From contig NZ_BMEL01000002.1 in assembly GCF_014636475.1 (NCBI RefSeq), forward strand, positions 620,001 to 684,000: a stretch of 64,000 nucleotides of DNA. The letters run 5' to 3'. Positions 9,901-17,881 of this stretch are shown in pieces. Position 1 is the first letter of the stretch. Every line of letters begins with the position of its first letter. The notes below the pieces were generated by a model, which was not told the DNA's origin, did not search any database, and saw only the letters and a program-made list of their open reading frames with translations. Both the position numbers and the translations under genes were made by a program. Origin of the DNA: Halobacillus andaensis. Lineage in GTDB: Bacteria > Bacillota > Bacilli > Bacillales > Halobacillaceae.

Positions 9901-11202
9901 GTGTCAGAAGTAACAATTTCAAGTTTAGAGACGATGACCTTGAAAAAACTCTACGCTTTAGCTAAGCAATTCAAAGTTTCCTATTATGCGAAGCTAACAA
10001 AACGAGAGTTGATTTTTGCAATTTTAAAAGCACAGGCAGAGAAAGATGGTTTCTTATTTATGGACGGAATTCTTGAGATTATTCCGTCAGAAGGATTTGG
10101 ATTCTTACGCCCAATTAACTATTCGCCAAGTGCCGAAGATATTTATATTTCAGCCTCTCAAATTCGTAGATTCGATTTGAGAAACGGGGACAAAGTTTCA
10201 GGGAAGGTTCGCCCTCCTAAAGAAAATGAACGTTATTACGGTTTGCTTCACGTAGACGCCGTCAACGGTGAGAACCCGGAAACAGCAAAAGAACGCGTTC
10301 ACTTTCCAGCATTAACGCCTCTTTACCCAGATCGTAAAATGACGCTGGAGACAGAAAGCAAAAAGCTTTCTACGCGAATCATGGATATCATGGCGCCGGT
10401 TGGATATGGGCAGCGTGGCTTAATCGTCGCACCGCCTAAAGCAGGGAAGACGATGCTTTTAAAACAGATGGCGAACAGCATTACAACCAATCATCCTGAG
10501 GCAAAATTAATTATTTTACTCGTCGATGAACGTCCAGAGGAAGTAACAGACATCGAACGATCTGTTGCTCCTGATGTTGATGTGGTTAGTTCAACATTTG
10601 ATGAAGTACCAGAAAACCATATTAAAGTAGCGGAGCTTGTCCTTGAACGAGCGATGCGTTTAGTGGAACATAAGCGTGACGTTATCGTGTTAATGGATAG
10701 CATTACTCGTCTTGCCAGGGCGTATAACTTAGTCATCCCGCCAAGTGGACGTACACTTTCTGGTGGTATTGATCCAGCAGCCTTTCACCGTCCGAAACGT
10801 TTCTTCGGTGCGGCGCGTAATATTGAAGAAGGCGGCAGCTTAACGATTTTAGCGACGGCGCTCGTTGATACGGGCTCACGCATGGATGATGTCATTTATG
10901 AAGAATTTAAAGGAACCGGGAACATGGAGCTGCATCTTGACCGCAGCTTAGCGGAACGCCGCATCTTCCCAGCGATCGATATCGTTCGCTCCGGAACGCG
11001 AAAAGAAGAGCTGCTTCTGCCAAAAACCGAACTGGATAAGATATGGGCCATCCGCAAAACGATGTCCGATGCCCATGATTTCTCCGATCGTTTCTTGCGC
11101 AGATTGCGTGCTTCGAAGAACAACGAAGAATTTTTCGAACTCATGGATCAGGATATGCAAGGGAAGCAGGGCAAGCCAGCAAAAGCAGGAGCTAGAAAAT
11201 AA
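9901..11202 (+). CDS. rho: Transcription termination factor Rho
   Basis: Hexameric RNA helicase that ends untranslated transcripts. The 433-residue protein has the N-terminal helical domain ([20 protein letters not shown]), the RNA-binding cold-shock-like domain (about 50-125, [20 protein letters not shown]), Walker [14 protein letters not shown], Walker [17 protein letters not shown], and the Q-loop region [10 protein letters not shown] use the GTG at 9901 with AGTGGTGAT upstream. The 236-bp leader may carry control sequence; rho is autoregulated in many bacteria, but I see no clear element. Confidence 0.98.
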   Translation: MSEVTISSLETMTLKKLYALAKQFKVSYYAKLTKRELIFAILKAQAEKDGFLFMDGILEIIPSEGFGFLRPINYSPSAEDIYISASQIRRFDLRNGDKVSGKVRPPKENERYYGLLHVDAVNGENPETAKERVHFPALTPLYPDRKMTLETESKKLSTRIMDIMAPVGYGQRGLIVAPPKAGKTMLLKQMANSITTNHPEAKLIILLVDERPEEVTDIERSVAPDVDVVSSTFDEVPENHIKVAELVLERAMRLVEHKRDVIVLMDSITRLARAYNLVIPPSGRTLSGGIDPAAFHRPKRFFGAARNIEEGGSLTILATALVDTGSRMDDVIYEEFKGTGNMELHLDRSLAERRIFPAIDIVRSGTRKEELLLPKTELDKIWAIRKTMSDAHDFSDRFLRRLRASKNNEEFFELMDQDMQGKQGKPAKAGARK

Positions 11203-11349
11203 TAATGCAATTAGGCTGTTGCAATGACAATCTAGTGCTGATATAATCTTTCTATGTGAGTTTCAGTAAAAGGTGTAACGACTAACCTTCGAAGGCTCTT
11301 ACAATAACTCTGTTTCAAAAGGATTCAGGGCAAAAAGGAGTGGAAGAAC

Positions 11350-11595
11350 ATGAAAGAGGGAATTCATCCAGAATACCGTAAAGTGGTATTTCTAGACACA
11401 AGTTCTGATTTCAAGTTTCTAAGCGGATCTACACAATCATCTAACGAAACGATCGAGTGGGAAGATGGCAACACGTACCCATTGATCCGTGTTGAAATTA
11501 GTTCAGAGTCTCATCCGTTCTACACAGGCAAACAGAAAGCTGACAAAGCTGGCGGCCGTGTTGATCGCTTTAAGAAAAAATATAACCTTTCATAA
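11350..11595 (+). CDS. rpmE2: 50S ribosomal protein L31, zinc-free type B
   Basis: Ribosomal protein of the large subunit. The 81-residue product begins [19 protein letters not shown] and includes [24 protein letters not shown], the signature of type B L31. There is no cysteine at all, so it lacks the CxxC zinc site of type A. In B. subtilis the rho-tdk locus carries type A RpmE, while type B (YtiA) is elsewhere and made on zinc starvation. Here type B occupies the housekeeping place. AAAGGAGTGG precedes the ATG and a strong terminator follows. Confidence 0.93.
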   Translation: MKEGIHPEYRKVVFLDTSSDFKFLSGSTQSSNETIEWEDGNTYPLIRVEISSESHPFYTGKQKADKAGGRVDRFKKKYNLS

Positions 11596-11640
11596 TAATG
11601 AATGGACACCTTCTATGGTGAACATTGATAATTTTGAGCA

Positions 11641-11677
11641 AAAACAGGCAAATATCAAACCGTTTGCCTGTTTTTTG
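11641..11677 (+). terminator. rpmE2 terminator
   Basis: AACAGGCAAA and TTTGCCTGTT arms followed by TTTTTT. Confidence 0.9.
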
Positions 11678-11682
11678 TTAGT

Positions 11683-12085
11683 AAAAAGAAAAGCGCAGGC
11701 GAGTGTTCAGGAGCGTACGCATAAGCAAACCGGCGAAGTGAAGTGTTCTTTCTTCACGTAGCCGGGTTGCTTATGTCGCTAGGTCCTGCGAGCCGGAGCT
11801 GGACAGTAAGAAAAGCGGAAAGGGGCGGTTTAGGCCTGACACGCGTAAGCAAAACCATGCAGTGGCGATCTATGCCACGTAATGGGGTTGCTTACGACGC
11901 TAAGGCCTGCCCCTTGCAGCTAGACAGTAAGAAAAGCGGAAAGGGGCGGCTTAGGCCTGGGTAGAAGAAGTTCGACTAAGAACGGCACGTCCTGTGCCAA
12001 CGTCGAACTGACCCCCGTCCTGGCCGCCCAAGCAAAACCATGCAGTGGCGGTCTATGCCGCGAGTGTCTGGCCGCTTGAGAATAA
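11683..12085 (+). repeat. Three structured intergenic repeat units
   Basis: Units start near 11683, 11806 and 11929. Units 2 and 3 begin with AGTAAGAAAAGCGGAAAGGG and continue GGGCGG(T/C)TTAGGCCTG. Each contains inverted arms such as CGTAAGCAAAACC / GGGGTTGCTTACG with an inner GTGGC/GCCAC stem. The whole looks like a folded single-strand element or non-autonomous mobile repeat. No coding frame with a start signal is seen; it accounts for most of the 635-bp gap before tdk. Confidence 0.7.
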
Positions 12086-12145
12086 AAGGTTAGCGAATGG
12101 TTAGCAAACCCTCGCTTCGGCAATAAATAAAACAGAATGAATTTT

Positions 12146-12200
12146 AAAAGCTGTCCTGAGGCGATCAGCTGTAGCGTTCGCCAAAGGGAGAGCTTTTTTA
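12146..12200 (+). terminator. Hairpin with T-run before tdk
   Basis: Outer AAAAGCT / AGAGCTTTTTT and inner GGCGA/TCGCC arms followed by six T, ending 30 bp before tdk. It could end read-through from the repeats or act as a tdk leader attenuator. Confidence 0.45.
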
Positions 12201-12230
12201 ATGACGTGTAAGTAGGAGAAGGGAGCGGCA

Positions 12231-12857
12231 GTGAACGTGTATGTAATGAAGCAAAGTGGTTGGGTTGAAGTCATCTGTGGAAGTATGTTCAGTGGAAAAT
12301 CGGAGGAACTCATCCGTCGTGTACGTAGAGCTACATATGGAAATTTGTCCGTTCGAGTATATAAACCAGCAATTGACAATCGTTACAAAGAAGATTCCAT
12401 TGTTTCTCATAACGGAACTTCTGTACTGGCTCGTCCAATTAGTGAATCCCTGGCGATTCTTCCAGAGGTTGGCGATGACGTGGATATTGTGGGCATTGAT
12501 GAAGTGCAGTTTTTTGATGACAATATTGTAGAAGTCGTGGAATGCTTGGCCGATCGAGGAATTCGTGTGATTGTCGCCGGACTCGACACTGATTTTCGGG
12601 GAGAGCCATTTGGCAAAGTTCCAGAACTTATGGCGTTAAGCGAAAGTGTAACGAAACTGAATGCGATTTGTCCTGTGTGCGGTTCACCTGCAAGTCGAAC
12701 GCAGCGTTTGATCAATGGGGAGCCTGCATCCTATGATGATCCGATTATTTTAGTAGGTGCTTCTGAATCGTACGAGCCACGCTGCCGTCACCATCACGAA
12801 GTCCCTAATAAACCCAGGCAAGAGCAAGTGAAGGCTCATGCTGAAAGCTTTAAATAG
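12231..12857 (+). CDS. tdk: Thymidine kinase
   Basis: Phosphorylates thymidine to dTMP with ATP (salvage). Type II Tdk, about 206-208 residues. P-loop [14 protein letters not shown], the Asp-Glu motif GIDEVQFF, zinc-type cysteines in [13 protein letters not shown] and CRHHHEVP, and the thymidine-binding lid ESYEPRC. The start is GTG, either 12231 or 12237; AGGAGAAGGGAG at 12214-12225 fits both, and the B. subtilis protein begins MYIMKQSGW, which favours 12237. It follows rpmE as in B. subtilis and has its own terminator. Confidence 0.96.
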   Translation: MNVYVMKQSGWVEVICGSMFSGKSEELIRRVRRATYGNLSVRVYKPAIDNRYKEDSIVSHNGTSVLARPISESLAILPEVGDDVDIVGIDEVQFFDDNIVEVVECLADRGIRVIVAGLDTDFRGEPFGKVPELMALSESVTKLNAICPVCGSPASRTQRLINGEPASYDDPIILVGASESYEPRCRHHHEVPNKPRQEQVKAHAESFK

Positions 12858-12862
12858 AGCTC

Positions 12863-12899
12863 AAAACCCGTTTACTTTTTAAAAAGGAAGCGGGTTTTT
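12863..12899 (+). terminator. tdk terminator
   Basis: AAACCCG and CGGGTTT arms followed by TTTT. Confidence 0.75.
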
Positions 12900-13032
12900 G
12901 CTATATCATCGTAAAGACCCACAATTGGAAGTAATTCCTCTGTAACGCCACGCTGCTAATGTGCTCTTCTCTGTTTTAGAAGCCCGGAAAGAGGAATCCT
13001 TATAGTATAATCAATAAAAAAGGGGAATACTC

Positions 13033-13338
13033 ATGAACTCATCGACCGAACAATTAAAAGAGGCACGTCTGTTGAAAGAGTGTTCTGATGCTTATGTTTA
13101 TGCTGTAGAAGTGAACGAGAAAACAGAGAGCAGCTGGGCCATTGAGTCATCGATTGAACTTTGTAAACAGTGTGCGCAGGAAAGCCTTCAAATTAGAAAT
13201 AATAGTAAGATTTACGATTTATGTTTAGAGTATGTCGGTTTATGTGAAAATATAAGAAATACACAATCCGGTCGATGGAGGAATCAAGATGCAAACAAAG
13301 AACGCGAATTCAAATCAGTCAAAGGGATGTCGAAATGA
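13033..13338 (+). CDS. Small Cys-containing helical protein
   Basis: A 101-residue predicted helical protein not firmly recognised. Cysteines are spaced in the middle part: ECSDAYVY, LCKQCAQES, YDLCLEYVGLCENI. This is reminiscent of the Cys-rich four-helix (DUF326/Csp-like) family, but with fewer cysteines; the link is weak. AAAAGGGGAA sits before the ATG. The last 50 bp overlap the next gene in another frame, so the two are probably co-transcribed. The C-terminal tail in the overlap is charged and may be dispensable. Confidence 0.55.
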   Translation: MNSSTEQLKEARLLKECSDAYVYAVEVNEKTESSWAIESSIELCKQCAQESLQIRNNSKIYDLCLEYVGLCENIRNTQSGRWRNQDANKEREFKSVKGMSK

Positions 13339-14149
13339 ATATGACGCTCTGAAGAAGGTGCTCGTAAGTAAACCTGAGCATATGAAGATCACTAAAATTA
13401 TTAATGAAACACAGAAGCATTTCGCAAACGAAAATATTGATATTGATCTAGCCGTGGAACAACATACCCATTTCGTAAAAGTCCTTCAAAGCCACCATAT
13501 TCAAGTCGACTACTTACCAACAAGCCCCCAATTAAATGAGCAGGTTTTCACGAGAGATATAGGATTTTGCATAGGAGATCAAATGTTTGTTTCCTCACTT
13601 GCGAGCGATGTCCGCCAGGAGGAGGTTAAACCGCTGCTTGATTTTCTAGAAAAAGAAGACGTCACGTTCACGAGACTGTTTGGTCCTTCGATTGAAGGTG
13701 GGGACGTCATTATTAATCATGGCACCATTTATGTAGGAATCAGTGATCGTACGAGTATGGCAGCCGTTGAACATTTGCAAAAAGCGCTTCCTGAATATGA
13801 AGTCATTCCATTAAAATTGCGTGACGATATTCTGCATTTAGATTGCGCGTTCAATATTGTTGATGAGAACACCGCCCTCCTACACTCTCCTGCTTTTGAA
13901 AAGCAAGATGTTCAGTTGTTAAAGAAGACCTTTCACTGCATTGAAGTCGATGAAAATGAGCAATTCCAAATGGGGACAAACGTTTTGTCCATTGGTCAGC
14001 AGTTGGTCATCAGCCTTCCGCAAAACTCAAACGTGAATCAACAGCTTAAGGATGCAGGTTTTATCGTCGTTGAAGTTGATTTATCCGAAATTATAAAATC
14101 AGGTGGTTCCTTCCGCTGCTGTACACTGCCGATCGCGCGAAAATCATAA
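13289..14149 (+). CDS. Dimethylarginine dimethylaminohydrolase-like amidinotransferase-fold hydrolase
   Basis: Guanidino-group modifying enzyme family (pentein fold), which includes DDAH and arginine deiminase. The 286-residue protein shows VFTRDIGF (substrate Asp region), GPSIEGGDVI, HLDCAFNIVD with the catalytic His-type motif, and a C-terminal SGGSFRCCTLPI that holds the nucleophile Cys. It resembles YkgA-type proteins of Bacillus. The start is fixed by ATGGAGGAATCAAG just before ATG 13289, inside the end of the preceding gene. Exact substrate cannot be told from sequence; citrulline-forming hydrolysis of methylated arginine is the best guess. Confidence 0.8.
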   Translation: MQTKNANSNQSKGCRNEYDALKKVLVSKPEHMKITKIINETQKHFANENIDIDLAVEQHTHFVKVLQSHHIQVDYLPTSPQLNEQVFTRDIGFCIGDQMFVSSLASDVRQEEVKPLLDFLEKEDVTFTRLFGPSIEGGDVIINHGTIYVGISDRTSMAAVEHLQKALPEYEVIPLKLRDDILHLDCAFNIVDENTALLHSPAFEKQDVQLLKKTFHCIEVDENEQFQMGTNVLSIGQQLVISLPQNSNVNQQLKDAGFIVVEVDLSEIIKSGGSFRCCTLPIARKS

Positions 14150-14174
14150 CTCTTAAGATCTAAAGCATAAACAT

Positions 14175-14210
14175 CCTCTTCTCGGTCAAACTAGAAAAAA
14201 AGAGAAGAGG
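14175..14210 (+). promoter_or_regulatory. Hairpin holding the SD of the sporulation lipoprotein gene
   Basis: CCTCTTCTC (14175) is complementary to GAGAAGAGG (14202), whose last bases are the Shine-Dalgarno 7 bases before ATG 14218. Pairing would hide the ribosome site on read-through transcripts. Confidence 0.55.
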
Positions 14211-14217
14211 TGAATTT

Positions 14218-14625
14218 ATGTTTCGATTAACAGCTATTCTTTTTCTTCTTATCACCGTAGGATGCGGACAAAATCTGGATGAAAATCTGGAAAAATCTCA
14301 AGGGTATACGAACCGTCAGGATATCATGAACATGGGATTAGAAGATGATCCATCTACGACACCGACGAATCCGCGTTCCATTGAGCGCGTTGGTGATACG
14401 TGGGGTGAAAAAGAAAACCGCGATCAAATACGCGAAGCCGCTCTTACCGTTGAAGGCGTGAATGTGGAGCGTATTATTTTAGAACAAGACAATGCCTGGG
14501 TAACCGTGAGAGTTGACGAAGAATTAACAAAAGAAGAACACAAGCAATGGAGCGAGAAAGTCGCTGAAAAAATAAGGAATGCCGTACCTGATTACGATGT
14601 TACCGTAAAAGTAAACGCACAATAA
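14218..14625 (+). CDS. YhcN/YlaJ-type sporulation lipoprotein
   Basis: A 135-residue lipoprotein. Signal peptide about residues 1-15 with lipobox LITVGC, then a low-complexity stretch and a ferredoxin-like domain (about 65-133) with VEGVNVERIILEQDNAWVTV and VPDYDVTVKVN. This fits the YhcN/YlaJ family of spore membrane lipoproteins, known to be made in the forespore. It lies before prfA with no obvious terminator between. The ribosome site lies in a hairpin (14175-14210). Confidence 0.75.
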   Translation: MFRLTAILFLLITVGCGQNLDENLEKSQGYTNRQDIMNMGLEDDPSTTPTNPRSIERVGDTWGEKENRDQIREAALTVEGVNVERIILEQDNAWVTVRVDEELTKEEHKQWSEKVAEKIRNAVPDYDVTVKVNAQ

Positions 14626-14645
14626 CAGCTAATCAACGGATGTGG

Positions 14646-14674
14646 TTGTAACCGCAACCTCTCTATAATATAAT
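14646..14674 (+). promoter_or_regulatory. Sigma-A promoter of prfA
   Basis: TTGTAA, 17-bp spacer, TATAAT, 32 bp before the prfA start. Confidence 0.6.
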
Positions 14675-14705
14675 TGTACTGTTATGGAGAAAGAGGTGCA
14701 TACCA

Positions 14706-15776
14706 TTGATCGAACGTTTACAAACCTTAGAAGATCGCTATGAAAAGCTCAATGAACTTTTAAGTGATCCAGAAGTGATATCAGATACGAACAAGCTGCG
14801 AGAATATTCGAAAGAGCAAGCAGGCTTAGAAGATACAGTGACAGCTTATCGCGAGTATAAAGAAGTCACCGAGCAGCTTGATGATGCGAAGGCCATGCTT
14901 GGCGACAGCCTGGATGACGACATGGAGGAAATGGTCAAAGAGGAAATCAGCGAGCTTTCCGACCGTAAGTCCGAACTTGAAGAACGTTTGAAAATCTTAA
15001 TGCTTCCAAGTGATCCAAATGATGATAAGAACGTTATCATGGAGATCCGTGGAGCGGCAGGCGGAGACGAAGCGTCGCTGTTCGCCGGCGATTTGTACCG
15101 TATGTACGCCCGTTATGCGGAGTCGCAGGGATGGAAGACGGAAGTCATCGAATCGACACCGAATGAAGTCGGTGGCTACAAAGAGATTATTTTTATGATC
15201 TCAGGCGATCGTGCCTATTCTAAAATGAAGTTTGAAAACGGAGCTCATCGCGTGCAGCGTGTACCGGAAACGGAATCAGGCGGACGTATTCATACGTCGA
15301 CCGCTACGGTTGCTGTATTACCAGAAGCGGAAGAAGTCGAAGTCGAAATACATGAGAAAGACATACGTGTGGATACATTCGCTTCCAGCGGACCTGGTGG
15401 TCAAAGTGTAAACACGACGATGTCTGCTGTGCGACTGACGCATGAGCCAACGGGTACTGTGGTTTCTTGTCAGGATGAGAAATCACAAATCAAAAACAAA
15501 GAAAAAGCGATGAAAGTGCTTCGTGCGCGGGTTTATGATAAATTCCAGCAGGAAGAACAGGCGAAATACGATGAAAATCGTAAGTCTGCCGTTGGAACGG
15601 GCGATCGTTCTGAACGTATCCGTACGTACAACTTCCCGCAAACGCGCGTAACCGATCACCGCATCGGCTTGACACTGCAAAAGCTGGATCAAATTTTGCA
15701 AGGGAATTTAGACCAAATCCTGGATGCTCTGCTCATTGAAGAGCAAACGAAAAAACTAGAGTCGATTGGTGAATAA
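14706..15776 (+). CDS. prfA: Peptide chain release factor 1
   Basis: Recognises UAA and UAG stop codons and triggers peptide release. The 356 residues are standard. The GGQ loop is present in [16 protein letters not shown], preceded by [20 protein letters not shown], and the release-factor motif [19 protein letters not shown]. The codon-recognition region lies between these. Start is TTG at 14706 with AGAGGTG eight bases upstream. prmC begins 2 bp after the stop, so the factor and the enzyme that methylates its GGQ glutamine are co-expressed. Confidence 0.98.
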   Translation: MIERLQTLEDRYEKLNELLSDPEVISDTNKLREYSKEQAGLEDTVTAYREYKEVTEQLDDAKAMLGDSLDDDMEEMVKEEISELSDRKSELEERLKILMLPSDPNDDKNVIMEIRGAAGGDEASLFAGDLYRMYARYAESQGWKTEVIESTPNEVGGYKEIIFMISGDRAYSKMKFENGAHRVQRVPETESGGRIHTSTATVAVLPEAEEVEVEIHEKDIRVDTFASSGPGGQSVNTTMSAVRLTHEPTGTVVSCQDEKSQIKNKEKAMKVLRARVYDKFQQEEQAKYDENRKSAVGTGDRSERIRTYNFPQTRVTDHRIGLTLQKLDQILQGNLDQILDALLIEEQTKKLESIGE

Positions 15777-15777
15777 C

Positions 15778-16617
15778 ATGAAACAGACAACGATTGAGGA
15801 AGCCCGCCGCTGGGCTTCTCTTTTTTTGAAACAGCATAATCGAGAGCCGCGTGTCGCTGACCTGCTGCTAGAGGATTTGTTTGAGCTCAATACGGCGATG
15901 CTGATGGCTTATGAACGAGATCCTTTTCCTAAAGAGAAGCTTGATCGCTTCACCGCGTACGTCAAGCAGCATGCGGAAACCGGCATTCCTGTGCAGCATT
16001 TGATTGGCGCAGCTCATTTTTACGGCCGTGTCTTTACCGTGAACGAACACGTTCTAATCCCTCGGCCCGAAACGGAAGAACTCATTGAAGGTGTCCGCCA
16101 GCGCCTTCAGCCAAGCGATCAATCAATAGCCGATATCGGAACAGGCAGTGGAATTATAGCCATTACATTACAACTCGAAACACGCCGTCGCACGCTCGCA
16201 ACTGATCTATCAAAGGCAGCTCTGCAAACGGCCAAGGCTAATGCAGAAAATCACAAGGCTCAGATCGAATGGTTTTGCGGAGATTTTCTTGAACCGCTTC
16301 GCGACCAAACCATTGATGTCCTCGTGTCCAATCCACCCTACATCGCTCGCGACGAAATGCTCGATGACACGGTGAAAAATTTTGATCCCGGCCTTGCGCT
16401 ATTTGCTGATAACGAGGGGCTTGCGGCCTATCAAACGATCATTCAACAAATCGCTCGCCGCAGACAGAAACCAAGAGTGATCGCTTTTGAAATCGGTCAT
16501 CAGCAAGGAGAAGCCATAAAGCAGATCATCCACAGCCAGCTAGCAAACTATCAAGTCACCGTTGAAAAAGACATCAACAAGAAAGATCGAATGATTTTTG
16601 CAATTTTAGATTCATAG
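15778..16617 (+). CDS. prmC: Release factor glutamine methyltransferase
   Basis: N5-methylates the Gln of the GGQ motif in release factors using S-adenosylmethionine. I place the start at ATG 15778 (279 residues), the usual N-terminus; an upstream in-frame GTG at 15766 overlaps prfA. An N-terminal helical domain is followed by the Rossmann methyltransferase with IADIGTGSGIIAITL (SAM) and the signature VSNPPYIA, where NPPY binds the target glutamine. IPRPETEELIE is also typical. Operon partner of prfA. Confidence 0.96.
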   Translation: MKQTTIEEARRWASLFLKQHNREPRVADLLLEDLFELNTAMLMAYERDPFPKEKLDRFTAYVKQHAETGIPVQHLIGAAHFYGRVFTVNEHVLIPRPETEELIEGVRQRLQPSDQSIADIGTGSGIIAITLQLETRRRTLATDLSKAALQTAKANAENHKAQIEWFCGDFLEPLRDQTIDVLVSNPPYIARDEMLDDTVKNFDPGLALFADNEGLAAYQTIIQQIARRRQKPRVIAFEIGHQQGEAIKQIIHSQLANYQVTVEKDINKKDRMIFAILDS

Positions 16618-16628
16618 GTTTAAATCTT

Positions 16629-16673
16629 TTCCCCCCTGACCACAATAGTTATCAACAGGGAGGGAATTTTTTT
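16629..16673 (+). terminator. prmC terminator hairpin that also contains the spoIIR SD
   Basis: TTCCCCCCTG and CAGGGAGGGAA arms, then seven T running into the spoIIR ATG at 16674. The GGGAGGG of the 3' arm is the only ribosome site for spoIIR (spacing 9). It can work as a terminator and as a block to translation of read-through RNA. Confidence 0.8.
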
Positions 16674-17285
16674 ATGAAAAATGTCATGATTATTCTTATA
16701 TTATCCACAGTTTGTTGGACCACCCTAATGTTCGGAGCTACGGAAGAAAAGGCAGACGGAGCGGAATATCAAGTGATTCCGGATGAAGCGATTCGGCTTA
16801 GGATTCTCGCGGATAACAATGATCCGAATGCTCAGCAATTAAAGCGGGAAGTGCGTGATGAAGTAAACGCCGAAATTACGAAATGGGTGGAATCCTTAAC
16901 GTCAATCGAAGCCGCGCGCACGTTAATTCAACAGCGCATCGATGAAATAGATGAGATTGTAGAAGAAACGATCCGCCGTTCAGGCGATGAGCAAACCTAT
17001 ACGGTTGATTACGATTCGCAAGTGCAGTTTCCAACGAAGCTTTACGGCTCTTACGTTTATCCAGCTGGTGAATACGAAGCGATTTTAATTACACTTGGTG
17101 AAGGGGAAGGGGATAACTGGTGGTGCGTACTGTTTCCGCCACTATGCTTTCTAGACTTTTCAAACGGAACGAGTGTAGCAGAAGAAGAAGAAGAAGCGGA
17201 GAAGCCTGTTGATGAAGTGGAAGAAGACGAAGAAGAGCAAGTGGAATTTTTCCTCGTGAAGATTTGGAATAAGTGGATATCCTAG
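16674..17285 (+). CDS. spoIIR: Stage II sporulation protein R
   Basis: Secreted forespore signal that activates the SpoIIGA protease, which processes pro-sigma-E in the mother cell. 203 residues with an N-terminal signal sequence (MKNVMIILILSTVCWTTLMF), the conserved AIRLRILADNNDPNAQQLKR block, VQFPTKLYGSYVYPAGEY, and the motif GEGDNWWCVLFPPLCFLD. The location after prmC is as in B. subtilis. An acidic Glu-rich insert (about 160-190) before the C-terminal end is longer than I expect. The Shine-Dalgarno is buried in a terminator-like hairpin. Confidence 0.93.
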   Translation: MKNVMIILILSTVCWTTLMFGATEEKADGAEYQVIPDEAIRLRILADNNDPNAQQLKREVRDEVNAEITKWVESLTSIEAARTLIQQRIDEIDEIVEETIRRSGDEQTYTVDYDSQVQFPTKLYGSYVYPAGEYEAILITLGEGEGDNWWCVLFPPLCFLDFSNGTSVAEEEEEAEKPVDEVEEDEEEQVEFFLVKIWNKWIS

Positions 17286-17291
17286 CATAAT

Positions 17292-17335
17292 AGGCACCCT
17301 CGTTTCATAGAGTGGTAGAAGAAAGGTGGGTGCCT
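17292..17335 (+). promoter_or_regulatory. Hairpin abutting start codon at 17336
   Basis: AGGCACCC (17292) and GGGTGCCT (17328) are perfect complements; the second ends directly at ATG 17336 and contains part of AAAGGTGGG, the ribosome site. There is no T-run, so this is not a terminator. Confidence 0.55.
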
Positions 17336-17653
17336 ATGTATATTGAAAAAGTTCAAGCTGGTGAGGAAAGCCAGTACGCCATTAAAAAGGATCGTACAGA
17401 AGTCGGACGATTTATTTTAAGTGAGCAAGGGAATGGAGTTAAACGATTAAGAAATTTACAAGTCGACGGGGATGTCTCCAAAACGGGCATTCTCTACGTA
17501 TTTGAACTGATCCAGCAGTATATTCAAAAAGAAAACATTCAAGAGATTCAAGTGAAAAGTCATTCGAAAGAGCTAGACACGTTACTTCTCCATCAACGAT
17601 TTGAGCTGAAAGATGGAAAAGAACAATTGTGGACGTATCGTGTGAATTGTTGA
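17336..17653 (+). CDS. Hypothetical protein, possibly GNAT-like
   Basis: 105 residues from ATG 17336, selected because AAAGGTGGG precedes it; the upstream GTG lacks one. The sequence has alternating strand/helix character: YAIKKDRTEVGRFIL, RLRNLQVDGDVSKTGILYVF, IQKENIQEIQVKSHS and HQRFEL. This recalls an acetyltransferase (GNAT) fold lacking a clear acetyl-CoA loop, which is tentative. It sits between spoIIR and the DnaA-box region. Function unknown. Confidence 0.6.
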   Translation: MYIEKVQAGEESQYAIKKDRTEVGRFILSEQGNGVKRLRNLQVDGDVSKTGILYVFELIQQYIQKENIQEIQVKSHSKELDTLLLHQRFELKDGKEQLWTYRVNC

Positions 17654-17773
17654 TAACTAACCGAGTTATTCACATTTGAGTGTTATTTAGTGGATAAATT
17701 GTGGATATAAAAATTTTAAACGAACGTAGGAATGGCTTTTATCTTATGGATATGTGGATAAAGTTGTGGGTAA
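17648..17773. promoter_or_regulatory. DnaA-box cluster upstream of ywlC
   Basis: Six sites match TGTGGATAA or its complement: 17648 (TGTTGATAA), 17666 (TTATTCACA, reverse), 17689 (AGTGGATAA), 17700 (TGTGGATAT), 17753 (TGTGGATAA, exact) and 17765 (TGTGGGTAA). The others each have one mismatch. B. subtilis is known to have a DnaA-binding cluster at ywlC, so this is likely conserved. Confidence 0.75.
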
Positions 17774-17804
17774 GTTGAGGATATCCTGTGAGTAGTGTCT
17801 GGAT

Positions 17805-17833
17805 TTGCGAATTAACACCCAATTCTTCATAAT
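17805..17833 (+). promoter_or_regulatory. Probable sigma-A promoter of ywlC
   Basis: TTGCGA, 17-bp spacer, CATAAT, 32 bp after the last DnaA box and 48 bp before the start codon. Confidence 0.5.
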
Positions 17834-17881
17834 AGATAGAGATATGAAAGAGAAACGTGTTGATTAAAGGAGCAATCAGGC

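Noticed and set aside
13289-13338. Programmed frameshift joining the 13033 and 13289 frames
   Set aside because: There is no slippery heptamer that I can see, and the second gene has an excellent ribosome site before its own ATG.
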